From: Thiomonas sp.
GTDB lineage: Bacteria; Pseudomonadota; Gammaproteobacteria; Burkholderiales; Burkholderiaceae_C
Length of the DNA: 5,184 nt
Direction of reading: 5' to 3'
Assembly: GCA_027451915.1 (NCBI GenBank)
Contig: DAIDHU010000143.1
Span: 1 to 5,184 of the forward strand
Part shown: positions 1-5,184 of the stretch, piece by piece
Layout of the letters: the number at the start of each line of letters is the position of its first letter
How positions within the stretch are numbered: the first letter of the stretch is position 1
Made by a program: the position numbers and the translations under genes
Notes under the pieces: model-generated
What the model was told of the DNA's origin: nothing
Databases searched by the model: none
The model's input: the letters and a program-made list of their open reading frames with translations, nothing else

Positions 1-923
1 GACAGCAAGGTGGGCGAGGTGTCGCCGCGCAGGGTGCTGAACAACTCCAGGTTGCGCCGCGCATTGGCGTCCAGCAGCACGCAATCCTCGAATCGCTCGA
101 CCCGCAGCTCGGCCAGGTGCGCGAGCTCGCGTCCCTGGGTCTGCTGGGCATAGCCCAGCAGGGCCGCCGCCGCGGCGTGCGCGCGTGGCAGCCCCTCGGC
201 GCCGAAGGCCCCCAGGTCGTGCACGCCCAGCGCGCGGCGCAGGTGCTGCAGCCCGGCCTCGGGGTCGAATTGCCAGGGCGCCCGCGGGGTGATCGGCAGG
301 TCCCGCGGCAGCTCGCCGGGCGCTTCGCCGGCCGGCCACAGCACTTCGGCCGGCTGGATGCGCGACAGCCAGGCGCCGAGTTCCTCGGCCCGGCATTGCG
401 CCAGATGCAGCGCGCCGCTGGACAGCACCAGCCAGGCCAGCCCGATCTCCGGCTGGCGGCGCGAGGCGGCCGGCGCGACGGCCAGCAGCGCGCAGTCGCT
501 GCGCTCGTCGAGCAGTCCGTCGTGCAGGCGGGTGCCCGGAGTGACCACGCGCTCGACCCGGCGCTCCACTGGGCCCTTGCTGGTGGCGGGATCCCCGATT
601 TGTTCGCAAATGGCCACCGATTCGCCCAGGCGCACCAGCTTGGCCAGGTAGTTGTCCAGCGCCTGCACGGGCACGCCGGCCATGATGATGGGCTCCCCGG
701 CCGACTGGCCGCGCCGGGTCAGCGTCAGGTCGAGCAGGCGGGCGGCTTTTTCCGCGTCGGCGTAGAACAGCTCGTAGAAGTCGCCCATGCGGTAGAGCAA
801 CAGGTGCTCCTGGTGCTCGGCCTTGATGCGCAGGTACTGCTGCATCATCGGCGTGTGGGCCGACAGATCACGGGGCAGCGCGGCGCTTGCTGGGTCTTGC
901 GGGCTGCTTGCGAGGTTTTGCAT
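1..923 (-). CDS. mutS: DNA mismatch repair protein MutS, N-terminal part (3' end outside window)
   Basis: MutS binds mispaired and short looped-out bases in the cytoplasm and recruits MutL to start methyl-directed or analogous mismatch repair. The window carries residues 1-307 of a protein usually about 850-880 residues long. After a roughly 20-residue leader comes HTPMMQQYLRIKAEH, then the mismatch-reading motif GDFYELF with the Phe-X-Glu pair at F49 and E51. Next are the domain I signatures GESVAICEQIGDP and KGPVERRVERVVTPGT. The connector domain follows (about 145-265), and the core begins around 285 with LDANARRNLEL, close to the E. coli DAATRRNLE motif. The reading frame is intact to the left edge. 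I chose ATG 923; ATG 938 is in frame five codons earlier and neither has a convincing ribosome binding site. The gene is transcribed away from the fimbrial operon. The Walker ATPase domain lies outside the window. Identification is secure. Confidence 0.97.
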   Translation of the reverse strand, partial: MQNLASSPQDPASAALPRDLSAHTPMMQQYLRIKAEHQEHLLLYRMGDFYELFYADAEKAARLLDLTLTRRGQSAGEPIIMAGVPVQALDNYLAKLVRLGESVAICEQIGDPATSKGPVERRVERVVTPGTRLHDGLLDERSDCALLAVAPAASRRQPEIGLAWLVLSSGALHLAQCRAEELGAWLSRIQPAEVLWPAGEAPGELPRDLPITPRAPWQFDPEAGLQHLRRALGVHDLGAFGAEGLPRAHAAAAALLGYAQQTQGRELAHLAELRVERFEDCVLLDANARRNLELFSTLRGDTSPTLL

Positions 924-1056
924 ACCTATCGATGTCATGCGCTCAAGAGGATGGCCCGGCCCGCCGCCGCCCTTGCGCGTCTGCCTGGCGCGCGGGTCCG
1001 GGATGCCGGGTTGCGCGCGGCCCCCTCCGGCACTTCAAAAGCCTGCGAGCGTAGTG

Positions 1057-1098
1057 GATCCGGGTCGGCCTCGCGCCCGGGGCGCAGAGACCGGGATC
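1057..1098. repeat. Nested inverted repeat upstream of the fimbrial promoter
   Basis: Outer arms GATCCGGGTC (1057-1066) and GACCGGGATC (1089-1098) are complementary at 9 of 10 positions. Between them lies a perfect inner inverted repeat, GCGCCC-G-GGGCGC (1073-1085). As RNA or extruded DNA this would form a strong two-tier hairpin. There is no U-tract on either side, so it is not an ordinary intrinsic terminator. It may be a protein-binding site, an insulator between the divergent units, or a dispersed repeat family member. Only the symmetry is directly visible. Confidence 0.6.
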
Positions 1099-1102
1099 AG
1101 GC

Positions 1103-1128
1103 CGTGCGGGCTAAGCGCACGTGATTTT
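1103..1128 (+). terminator. Weak terminator-like hairpin, or operator, upstream of the AT-rich island
   Basis: CGTGCG (1103-1108) and CGCACG (1116-1121) form a perfect 6-bp stem around a 7-nt loop. Four T residues follow at 1125-1128 after a three-base gap. Read rightwards this resembles a weak intrinsic terminator that could shield the fimbrial promoter from upstream transcription. The stem and T-run are short, so a protein-binding palindrome is equally possible. Confidence 0.3.
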
Positions 1129-1150
1129 CGCGTTGGTGATTCGTAGTTTA

Positions 1151-1210
1151 TTGAAACCTCGCCGGAAAATGGTTTTGGTTTGATATTTTGATAATACCCC
1201 GGCCCTAAGA
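1151..1210 (+). promoter_or_regulatory. Probable fimbrial promoter and activator region
   Basis: This is the only AT-rich stretch near the operon and lies about 100-155 bases upstream of the pilin start. Candidate elements are an extended -10 TGATATTTT (1181-1189), GATAAT (1190-1195, five of six matches to TATAAT), and TAAGAT (1205-1210, four of six) preceded by the run CCCC (1197-1200). TTGATA (1188-1193) matches the -35 consensus at five of six positions but is only 11 bp from TAAGAT. Upstream, AAACC (1154-1158) faces two tandem GGTTT copies (1171-1175 and 1177-1181), a plausible site for a transcription activator. Which element is used cannot be decided from sequence alone. Confidence 0.45.
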
Positions 1211-1236
1211 TGGAATCCGTGCCCGTCGCGCCCTCG

Positions 1237-1271
1237 CGCGGCGGATCCTGGGTTCAGGGCCTTGAGCCGCG
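1237..1271 (+). promoter_or_regulatory. Stem-loop in the pilin mRNA leader
   Basis: CGCGGC (1237-1242) pairs perfectly with GCCGCG (1266-1271). Inside it, CCTG (1247-1250) pairs with CAGG (1255-1258) around a GGTT loop. The structure ends 25 bases before the pilin ribosome binding site and leaves that site exposed, so it could stabilise the abundant pilin transcript or influence its translation. No long U-tract follows, arguing against an intrinsic terminator. The function is inferred. Confidence 0.4.
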
Positions 1272-1296
1272 AGCTGCTCCACGGCAGAGTTCCGAC

Positions 1297-1302
1297 GGGG
1301 GA
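1297..1302 (+). promoter_or_regulatory. Ribosome binding site of the pilin gene
   Basis: The purine run GGGGGA, continuing as AAG, lies 5 bases before ATG 1308. It decides between three in-frame starts: GTG 1305 is too close (2 bases), ATG 1317 is too far (14 bases), and ATG 1308 has normal spacing. It is the clearest Shine-Dalgarno-like sequence in the window, consistent with high pilin expression. Confidence 0.65.
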
Positions 1303-1307
1303 AAGTG

Positions 1308-1886
1308 ATGCAATTCATGCGATACGGCGTGCGCAGCCACGCCTGGTTCATGCTGTCGCTGCCGGCGTTGCTGGCGGCGGCGCTGCTGGCGTCGCCGCAG
1401 GCGCGTGCCAGCGACGGCACCATCACCATTACCGGGCAGGTGACCGCCAATACCTGCACCATCAACGCGGGCGGCACCAGTTCGGCCAATGCGACCCTGG
1501 TCCTGCCCACGGTATCCACCTCGGCCTTGTCGACGGTCGGGAGCAAGGCGGGTGCGACGCCGCTGACCATCAGCTACTCGGGTTGCTCGAGCGGGCTGAC
1601 CTCGGCGACGGTGTATTTCGAAGCCAGCGGCATCGAGGACTTCAACTCGGGTTGCCTGACCAATACCGCCACGTCCAGCGCCAGCAACGTGGAAGCCTGC
1701 GTGATGAACCTCGACGGCACCTCGGCCGTGCTCGGCAAGCCCAGCGGCTCGCAGGGGGTGAAGTCGGCGGCCCTGACCGGCGGCGCGGGTTCGCAGACCT
1801 TCCTGGTCGCGTACTACGCCGCCAATGCCGCGGCCACGGCCGGTGCCTTCAGCTCGCAGGTCACCTATTCGGTGATCTACCAATAA
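1308..1886 (+). CDS. Fimbrial major subunit (chaperone-usher pilin, Bordetella Fim2/Fim3-like)
   Basis: This 192-residue single-domain pilin would form the shaft of a surface fimbria. A signal peptide covers residues 1-34 (hydrophobic core FMLSLPALLAAALLA, cleavage after ARA). The mature protein opens with the alternating donor strand SDGTITITG, used to complete the next subunit's fold. C50 (in TCTI) and C93 (in SGCSS) are spaced like the conserved pilin disulfide; C116 and C131 could form a second one. The motifs LPTVSTSAL and AGATPLTISYSGC recall the Fim2/Fim3 family. The C-terminus has the classic pilin pattern: glycine 14 residues from the end (G179) and penultimate tyrosine (Y191), the strand recognised by the chaperone. 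The presence of one domain argues against a two-domain tip adhesin. The chaperone gene begins 26 bases after the stop. Family assignment is firm; identity as the major rather than a minor subunit is inferred from first position and the strong ribosome site. Confidence 0.93.
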   Translation: MQFMRYGVRSHAWFMLSLPALLAAALLASPQARASDGTITITGQVTANTCTINAGGTSSANATLVLPTVSTSALSTVGSKAGATPLTISYSGCSSGLTSATVYFEASGIEDFNSGCLTNTATSSASNVEACVMNLDGTSAVLGKPSGSQGVKSAALTGGAGSQTFLVAYYAANAAATAGAFSSQVTYSVIYQ

Positions 1887-1887
1887 G

Positions 1888-1904
1888 CCGCGGTCGAGGC
1901 GCGG
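1888..1904 (+). repeat. Short inverted repeat between pilin and chaperone genes
   Basis: CCGCG (1888-1892) and CGCGG (1900-1904) form a 5-bp GC-only stem with a 7-nt loop directly after the pilin stop codon. Such intergenic hairpins in fimbrial operons can protect the pilin message or reduce expression of downstream genes. This one is small and has no U-tract, so it may be chance in GC-rich DNA. Confidence 0.25.
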
Positions 1905-1912
1905 GATCGAGC

Positions 1913-2689
1913 ATGCCGCATCCATCACCCGGCCGGCGGCGCACGACGCAGCGGCCGAGGGGACTGGCGCTTCGCGCCCTGCTTGCGCTGGCGCTGCTGA
2001 GCGCCTGCTGGCCCTCGGCGCGGGCGGCCCTGCTGCTCGGGGCCACGCGCCTGATCTACCGTGGCGGCTCCGGCGGCGCGCGCATCGACGTACGCAACGT
2101 GGGCAGGCAGCCCGCGCTGATGCAGGCCTGGATCGACGCGGGCAACCCCGAGGCCAGGCCTCAGGACATCCAGGTGCCCTTCGTGGTCACGCCGCCCATG
2201 GTGCGCATCGATCCGGGCCGTCGCCAAAGCCTGGGCGTGGTGTTCACGGGGCCCGCGCTGCCGAGCGATCGGGAAAGCCTGTACTGGCTGAACGTGCTGG
2301 ACATTCCCCCCAGGCCCGATCTGCGCCCGGGGGCGGACTACATCCAGTTCGCGGTGCGCACCCGCATCAAGCTGATCTATCGCCCGGCCGGCCTGCACGG
2401 CGGGCCCGCACGGGCCATGCGGGATCTGCGCTGGCGCGAGCAGTGCCGCGAGGGGCGCTGCGTGCTGAGCGCGCGCAACCCCACGCCTTATGTGATCCCG
2501 ATCGTCCGGCTGCGCTTCCCCGGCCTGGGGACAGCCTTCGCGCCTCCCCTGCAGGGCACCGTGCGTCCCTTCGGGGTTCGCAGCTGGGTGCTGCCGCGGG
2601 TCGCCAGGGTGGCACGCGCGCGCTACGACGTGATCAATGACTTCGGAGCTTTCATCCATGCCGACACCCCGGTCACGTTGCGACCGTGA
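1913..2689 (+). CDS. Periplasmic fimbrial chaperone, PapD/FimC family
   Basis: The 258-residue product has two immunoglobulin-like domains and would bind nascent pilins in the periplasm, donate its G1 strand to them and deliver them to the usher. An arginine-rich start and a hydrophobic segment (about 18-31) form the signal peptide, with cleavage probably after ARA at residue 38. That puts R46 of GATRLIY at mature position 8, matching the catalytic Arg8 of PapD; the partner lysine is K153 in TRIKLIYRP. Other hallmarks are PFVVTPPMVRIDPG, LPSDRESLYWLNV (R120), IPP, NPTPYVIP (189 onward) and INDFGAF (241 onward). C178 and C183 are spaced like the PapD domain 2 disulfide. The short F1-G1 region suggests the FGS subclass, which builds rod-like fimbriae. 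ATG 1913 is the start that places the signal peptide at the N-terminus; only a weak GGGA (1903-1906) precedes it. Its stop overlaps the usher start. The equivalent is called fimB in Bordetella but fimC in E. coli. Confidence 0.95.
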   Translation: MPHPSPGRRRTTQRPRGLALRALLALALLSACWPSARAALLLGATRLIYRGGSGGARIDVRNVGRQPALMQAWIDAGNPEARPQDIQVPFVVTPPMVRIDPGRRQSLGVVFTGPALPSDRESLYWLNVLDIPPRPDLRPGADYIQFAVRTRIKLIYRPAGLHGGPARAMRDLRWREQCREGRCVLSARNPTPYVIPIVRLRFPGLGTAFAPPLQGTVRPFGVRSWVLPRVARVARARYDVINDFGAFIHADTPVTLRP

Positions 2690-5184
2690 AAGTCCGCGCG
2701 GCATCCGCGGTGCTCGCCCTGGTCCTGGGCATGGCCGCGGCGCGGGCGGAATCCCTGCCTTCGGTTCGCTTCGACCCCCGCCTGGTCTTCGGTGGCGGCG
2801 CCGACGCCCGTGAGTTGTCGCAATACGACCATGGAAATCCCGTCGCGTCGGGAAGGTATCGAAGCCGGATCTATGTCAACGGCGCCTGGCTGGATACGCG
2901 CAAGGTGCTGGTGCGCGCGCGCCCCGGCGGGCGCGCGGCGCGCGTCTGCCTGGACCGCGCCCTGGCGCGGCGCCTGGACCTGGACCCGCGGCGCCTTCGA
3001 CCGCGCGCGCGCCAATGGCTGCGCGGCACGGGCGCGCCCGACTGCCTGCGCGCCGGTGAGCTCGCCGCGGGACTGCACGCGGCCTTCGAGCTCGCGCGCC
3101 TGCGCGTGGACATCGCCGCGCCGGCGATCGACCTCCTGCACAGGCCCCGCGGCTGGGTCTCGCCGAGCCGGTGGAGCAACGGCATCACCGCGGCGCGCCT
3201 GAATTACCAGCTCAGCGCCGTGCGAAGCCGGGCGGACACGGTGGCGGCAAACCCCGGCCAGTTGTTCCTGGGCCTGCAGGGGGGCTTGAATGCCGGCGCC
3301 TGGCAGTTCCGGCACAGCGGAACCCTCGAAGGCACCAGCGGGCAGGGCCTGCATTACGCCAGCATCCGCACGGACCTGCGTCACGACATCGCAGGGCTGG
3401 GCGGCTACCTGCTGCTGGGCCAGGGGCAGACCGACGGGCAATGGCTGGACAGCGTGGCCTTCCGGGGCGTCATGCTGGCCAGCGATCCGCGCATGCAGCC
3501 GGCCTCCGAGCAAGGTTTCGCACCCGTGATCCGCGGTGTCGCGGCCTCGGCCGCGACGGTGCGGGTGAGCCAGAACGGAGTCCTGCTGTACCAGACCACG
3601 GTTCCCGCGGGGAGCTTCGAGATCAACGATCTGTACCCGCCAGCGGCAGGCACGGCGCTGCGTGTCACGGTCAGCCCCTTCAACGCTCGGGCGAGCAGCT
3701 TCGAGGTGCCGGTCTCGCTGGTTCCCCAGTTGCAGAGGCCAGGCCACATCGCCTACCAGATCCTGGCCGGACGCCTGGGCTCCGCGGGCAGCGCGGCCGA
3801 CAGGCCCCTGGCCCTGGGCAGCCTGCTGCTCGGCCTGAACGACAGTCTCACCGGAGAACTCGGAATGATCGCCGCGCGCGGCTACGGCACGCAGGCGCTG
3901 GGGGCCGCGTTCAACACCACCCTGGGCGCGCTGCAGCTGGATGTCACGCGTGCGCGCTTCGAGCATCCCCTGCTGGGCCGCCAGCAGGGACAACGCCTGC
4001 GCGCGACCTGGAACCTGGCCGCGGGCGACACCGGGCTGAGCCTGAGCGCCACGCGCCAGTCCCGGGGTTTCTACGGCCCGCAGGATGTGATGAATGCCTA
4101 CGGCGCGCTCGCCGATGCGCTGGCGTATGCACGTGCCCGCCAGATCCTGCAACTGCAATGCACCCAGGCGCTGGCCGGGGCGGGCTCGGCGTACCTGAGC
4201 GCAAGCCGAACCCTCTACTGGGATATGGCGAAGCCGCAGACCACGGTGCAATTCGGGCTCGCGCGCAGCCTGGGGCGCGTGCAGCTTTCCCTGTCCTTCA
4301 GCCGCCAGATCGGCGCCTACGGCGCCTTGCCCGGCAGCGCGGTGGCGCTGAACCTCTCCCTGCCCCTGGGCTCCGGTGCGGCCGCGCCCTCGGCCAGTTT
4401 CGGAGTGCAACGCGACGGGCAGGGCGCCAGCTCCGGGCAATGGGCGCTGTCGGGCACCGCGGGCAGCCAGGGCGCCGTGGACTATGCCGTGCAGGCCGGC
4501 GCGGGACCGGGTTCGCGCTCCGCCGGGGCCAACGCCACCTGGCACGGTCCCTCGGGGAGTTTCGGCGCGGCCGCGACCGTGGGCTCGAACGCCGGTGCCA
4601 CGGCGGGCGCGCTGTCCTTGTACGCCAGCGGAGGCCTGGTGGCCTTCGAGGGCGGGCTGAGCTTCGCCCCCTACCTGGGCGACACCATCGCCCTGATTCG
4701 AGCCAGGGGCGCCACCGGGGCAAGGGTGCTCGGCGGGTCTGGCTCCAGGATCGACAGTCGGGGCTACGGCGTGGCCACCTACCTCACGCCCTACGCCACC
4801 GATCGCGTGGGCATCGACCCCTTGCGGGCCGGCTTGCTGCGGCGCACGTCGGCGCGGGTGGTTCCGCGCGCGGGCGCCATCGTGGCCGTGCGCCTGCCCG
4901 CTCGACGCGGGCGCTGGGTGCTGGTGACGGCCCGCCGACCCTCGGGCGCGCCGCTGCCCTTCGCGGCGCGGGTGTTCGACGCGGGTCGGCGCCTGGTGGG
5001 CTACGTGGGGGAGGGCAGCCGCATCGACGCTCACCTGCGCCGCGAAACCGGGCAACTGGTGGTGCGCTGGGGCCCTGGCGAGGCCCAGGCCTGCCGCATC
5101 GAATTGCGTATGCCCGCGCGGCCTGGGCAGGCCGGGCCGCTGTCCCTGGCGGGCGGCGTGTGCCTGCCCATGCCCATGCCGGGC
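2686..5184 (+). CDS. Outer-membrane fimbrial usher, FimD/PapC family (3' end outside window)
   Basis: The usher is the outer-membrane pore that takes chaperone-pilin complexes and polymerises and secretes the fimbria. The 833 residues seen are nearly the full family length. Start GTG 2686 overlaps the chaperone stop in GTGA, implying translational coupling; it gives a good signal peptide (residues 1-21, ending AARA). The N-terminal chaperone-binding domain (about 29-160) begins VRFDPRLVFGGGAD, contains IYVNGAWLDTR, and carries the cysteine pair C88/C120. The plug (about 289-345) includes VSQNGVLLYQTTVPAGSFEINDL. The 24-strand barrel region carries SRGFYGPQD (459 onward) and the conserved YW (511-512). 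C-terminal domains follow from about 673 (GARVLGGSGSRIDSRGYGV, then VVPRAGAIV) and 742 (ARRPSGAPLPFAARVFDAG), with C803/C826. Odd points are a GTG start with no clear ribosome site, a lone cysteine C492 in the barrel, and a plug end lacking the usual acidic motif. The frame is uninterrupted. Confidence 0.96.
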   Translation, partial: MKVRAASAVLALVLGMAAARAESLPSVRFDPRLVFGGGADARELSQYDHGNPVASGRYRSRIYVNGAWLDTRKVLVRARPGGRAARVCLDRALARRLDLDPRRLRPRARQWLRGTGAPDCLRAGELAAGLHAAFELARLRVDIAAPAIDLLHRPRGWVSPSRWSNGITAARLNYQLSAVRSRADTVAANPGQLFLGLQGGLNAGAWQFRHSGTLEGTSGQGLHYASIRTDLRHDIAGLGGYLLLGQGQTDGQWLDSVAFRGVMLASDPRMQPASEQGFAPVIRGVAASAATVRVSQNGVLLYQTTVPAGSFEINDLYPPAAGTALRVTVSPFNARASSFEVPVSLVPQLQRPGHIAYQILAGRLGSAGSAADRPLALGSLLLGLNDSLTGELGMIAARGYGTQALGAAFNTTLGALQLDVTRARFEHPLLGRQQGQRLRATWNLAAGDTGLSLSATRQSRGFYGPQDVMNAYGALADALAYARARQILQLQCTQALAGAGSAYLSASRTLYWDMAKPQTTVQFGLARSLGRVQLSLSFSRQIGAYGALPGSAVALNLSLPLGSGAAAPSASFGVQRDGQGASSGQWALSGTAGSQGAVDYAVQAGAGPGSRSAGANATWHGPSGSFGAAATVGSNAGATAGALSLYASGGLVAFEGGLSFAPYLGDTIALIRARGATGARVLGGSGSRIDSRGYGVATYLTPYATDRVGIDPLRAGLLRRTSARVVPRAGAIVAVRLPARRGRWVLVTARRPSGAPLPFAARVFDAGRRLVGYVGEGSRIDAHLRRETGQLVVRWGPGEAQACRIELRMPARPGQAGPLSLAGGVCLPMPMPG

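Larger units (their letters stand above)
924..1307. other. Divergent intergenic region between mutS and the fimbrial operon
   Basis: This 384-base stretch separates two divergently transcribed units and I see no protein-coding gene of ordinary length in it. Its left part (924-1130) is very GC-rich and holds several inverted repeats. Its middle (1141-1196) is an AT-rich island of about 32% GC, sharply unlike the surroundings, and is the likely control region of the fimbrial operon. Its right part (1205-1307) is the probable pilin mRNA leader. Open frames crossing 924-1146 on the plus strand have no visible ribosome binding site or recognisable product and look like GC-bias artefacts. I could not place a convincing promoter for mutS. 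Confidence 0.8.

Noticed and set aside
117..1146. Plus-strand open frames opposite mutS and across the intergenic region
   Set aside because: They are opposite a clearly coding mutS, have arginine- and alanine-rich translations without domains, and no ribosome sites.
1305..1317. Alternative pilin starts GTG 1305 and ATG 1317
   Set aside because: Spacing to the GGGGGA ribosome site favours ATG 1308, with 2 and 14 bases respectively for the alternatives.
1262..1912. An upstream extension of the chaperone frame from TTG 1262 running beneath the pilin gene
   Set aside because: The extension overlaps the well-supported pilin in another frame, has no homology-like content, and would bury the chaperone signal peptide. 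ATG 1913 is the sensible start.
1888..1912. An intrinsic terminator separating pilin from chaperone
   Set aside because: The hairpin there has only five base pairs and no T-run, so at most it could attenuate transcription.
1205..2046. Minus-strand open frames opposite the pilin and chaperone starts
   Set aside because: They have repetitive Arg/Gly/Ala composition and no recognisable motif; the plus-strand pilin has full family hallmarks.
2623..5055. An 810-codon open frame antisense to the usher
   Set aside because: Its translation is low-complexity, rich in Ala, Gly, Arg, Gln and His, with no recognisable domain or signal. It is explained by GC-rich third positions of the usher removing stop codons from the opposite strand.
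1..5184. CRISPR arrays, insertion sequences, tRNA or rRNA genes, attachment sites
   Set aside because: I saw no regularly spaced repeats, no transposase-like product, no terminal repeats and no tRNA or rRNA-like sequence anywhere in the window.

Overview
The window looks like chromosomal DNA from a GC-rich betaproteobacterium, most plausibly Bordetella, Achromobacter or a relative in the Alcaligenaceae. This rests on three things: strong G/C preference at third codon positions, a MutS of proteobacterial type, and a pilin whose layout resembles the Bordetella Fim2/Fim3 family as I remember it. No database search was possible, so the genus is an inference.

Layout. Positions 1-923 (minus strand) hold the first 307 codons of mutS, the mismatch-recognition protein of DNA repair; the gene continues past the left edge. 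Positions 924-1307 are a divergent intergenic region. It has a GC-rich half with nested inverted repeats (about 1004-1121), an AT-rich island (1141-1196) that probably contains the fimbrial promoter, and a structured leader (about 1205-1307). From 1308 to the right edge a compact plus-strand operon encodes a chaperone-usher fimbria: a single-domain pilin (1308-1886), a PapD-like periplasmic chaperone (1913-2689) and an outer-membrane usher (2686-5184, only its extreme C-terminus missing).

How the genes work together. Pilin, chaperone and usher are all exported through N-terminal signal peptides. The chaperone folds and caps pilins in the periplasm. The usher receives chaperone-pilin complexes, secretes the subunits and polymerises them by donor-strand exchange. 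The pilin has both an N-terminal donor strand and a C-terminal acceptor-type strand, as expected for a shaft subunit. No tip adhesin is present; if there is one it probably lies just beyond position 5184.

The genes are recognisable families and I see no evidence of a wholly new system. The part most worth attention is the region upstream of the pilin. A short C-run sits just before a -10-like hexamer, in an arrangement reminiscent of the phase-variable Bordetella fim promoters. It is followed by a leader hairpin and by a 32-codon leader ORF whose stop overlaps the pilin ATG.
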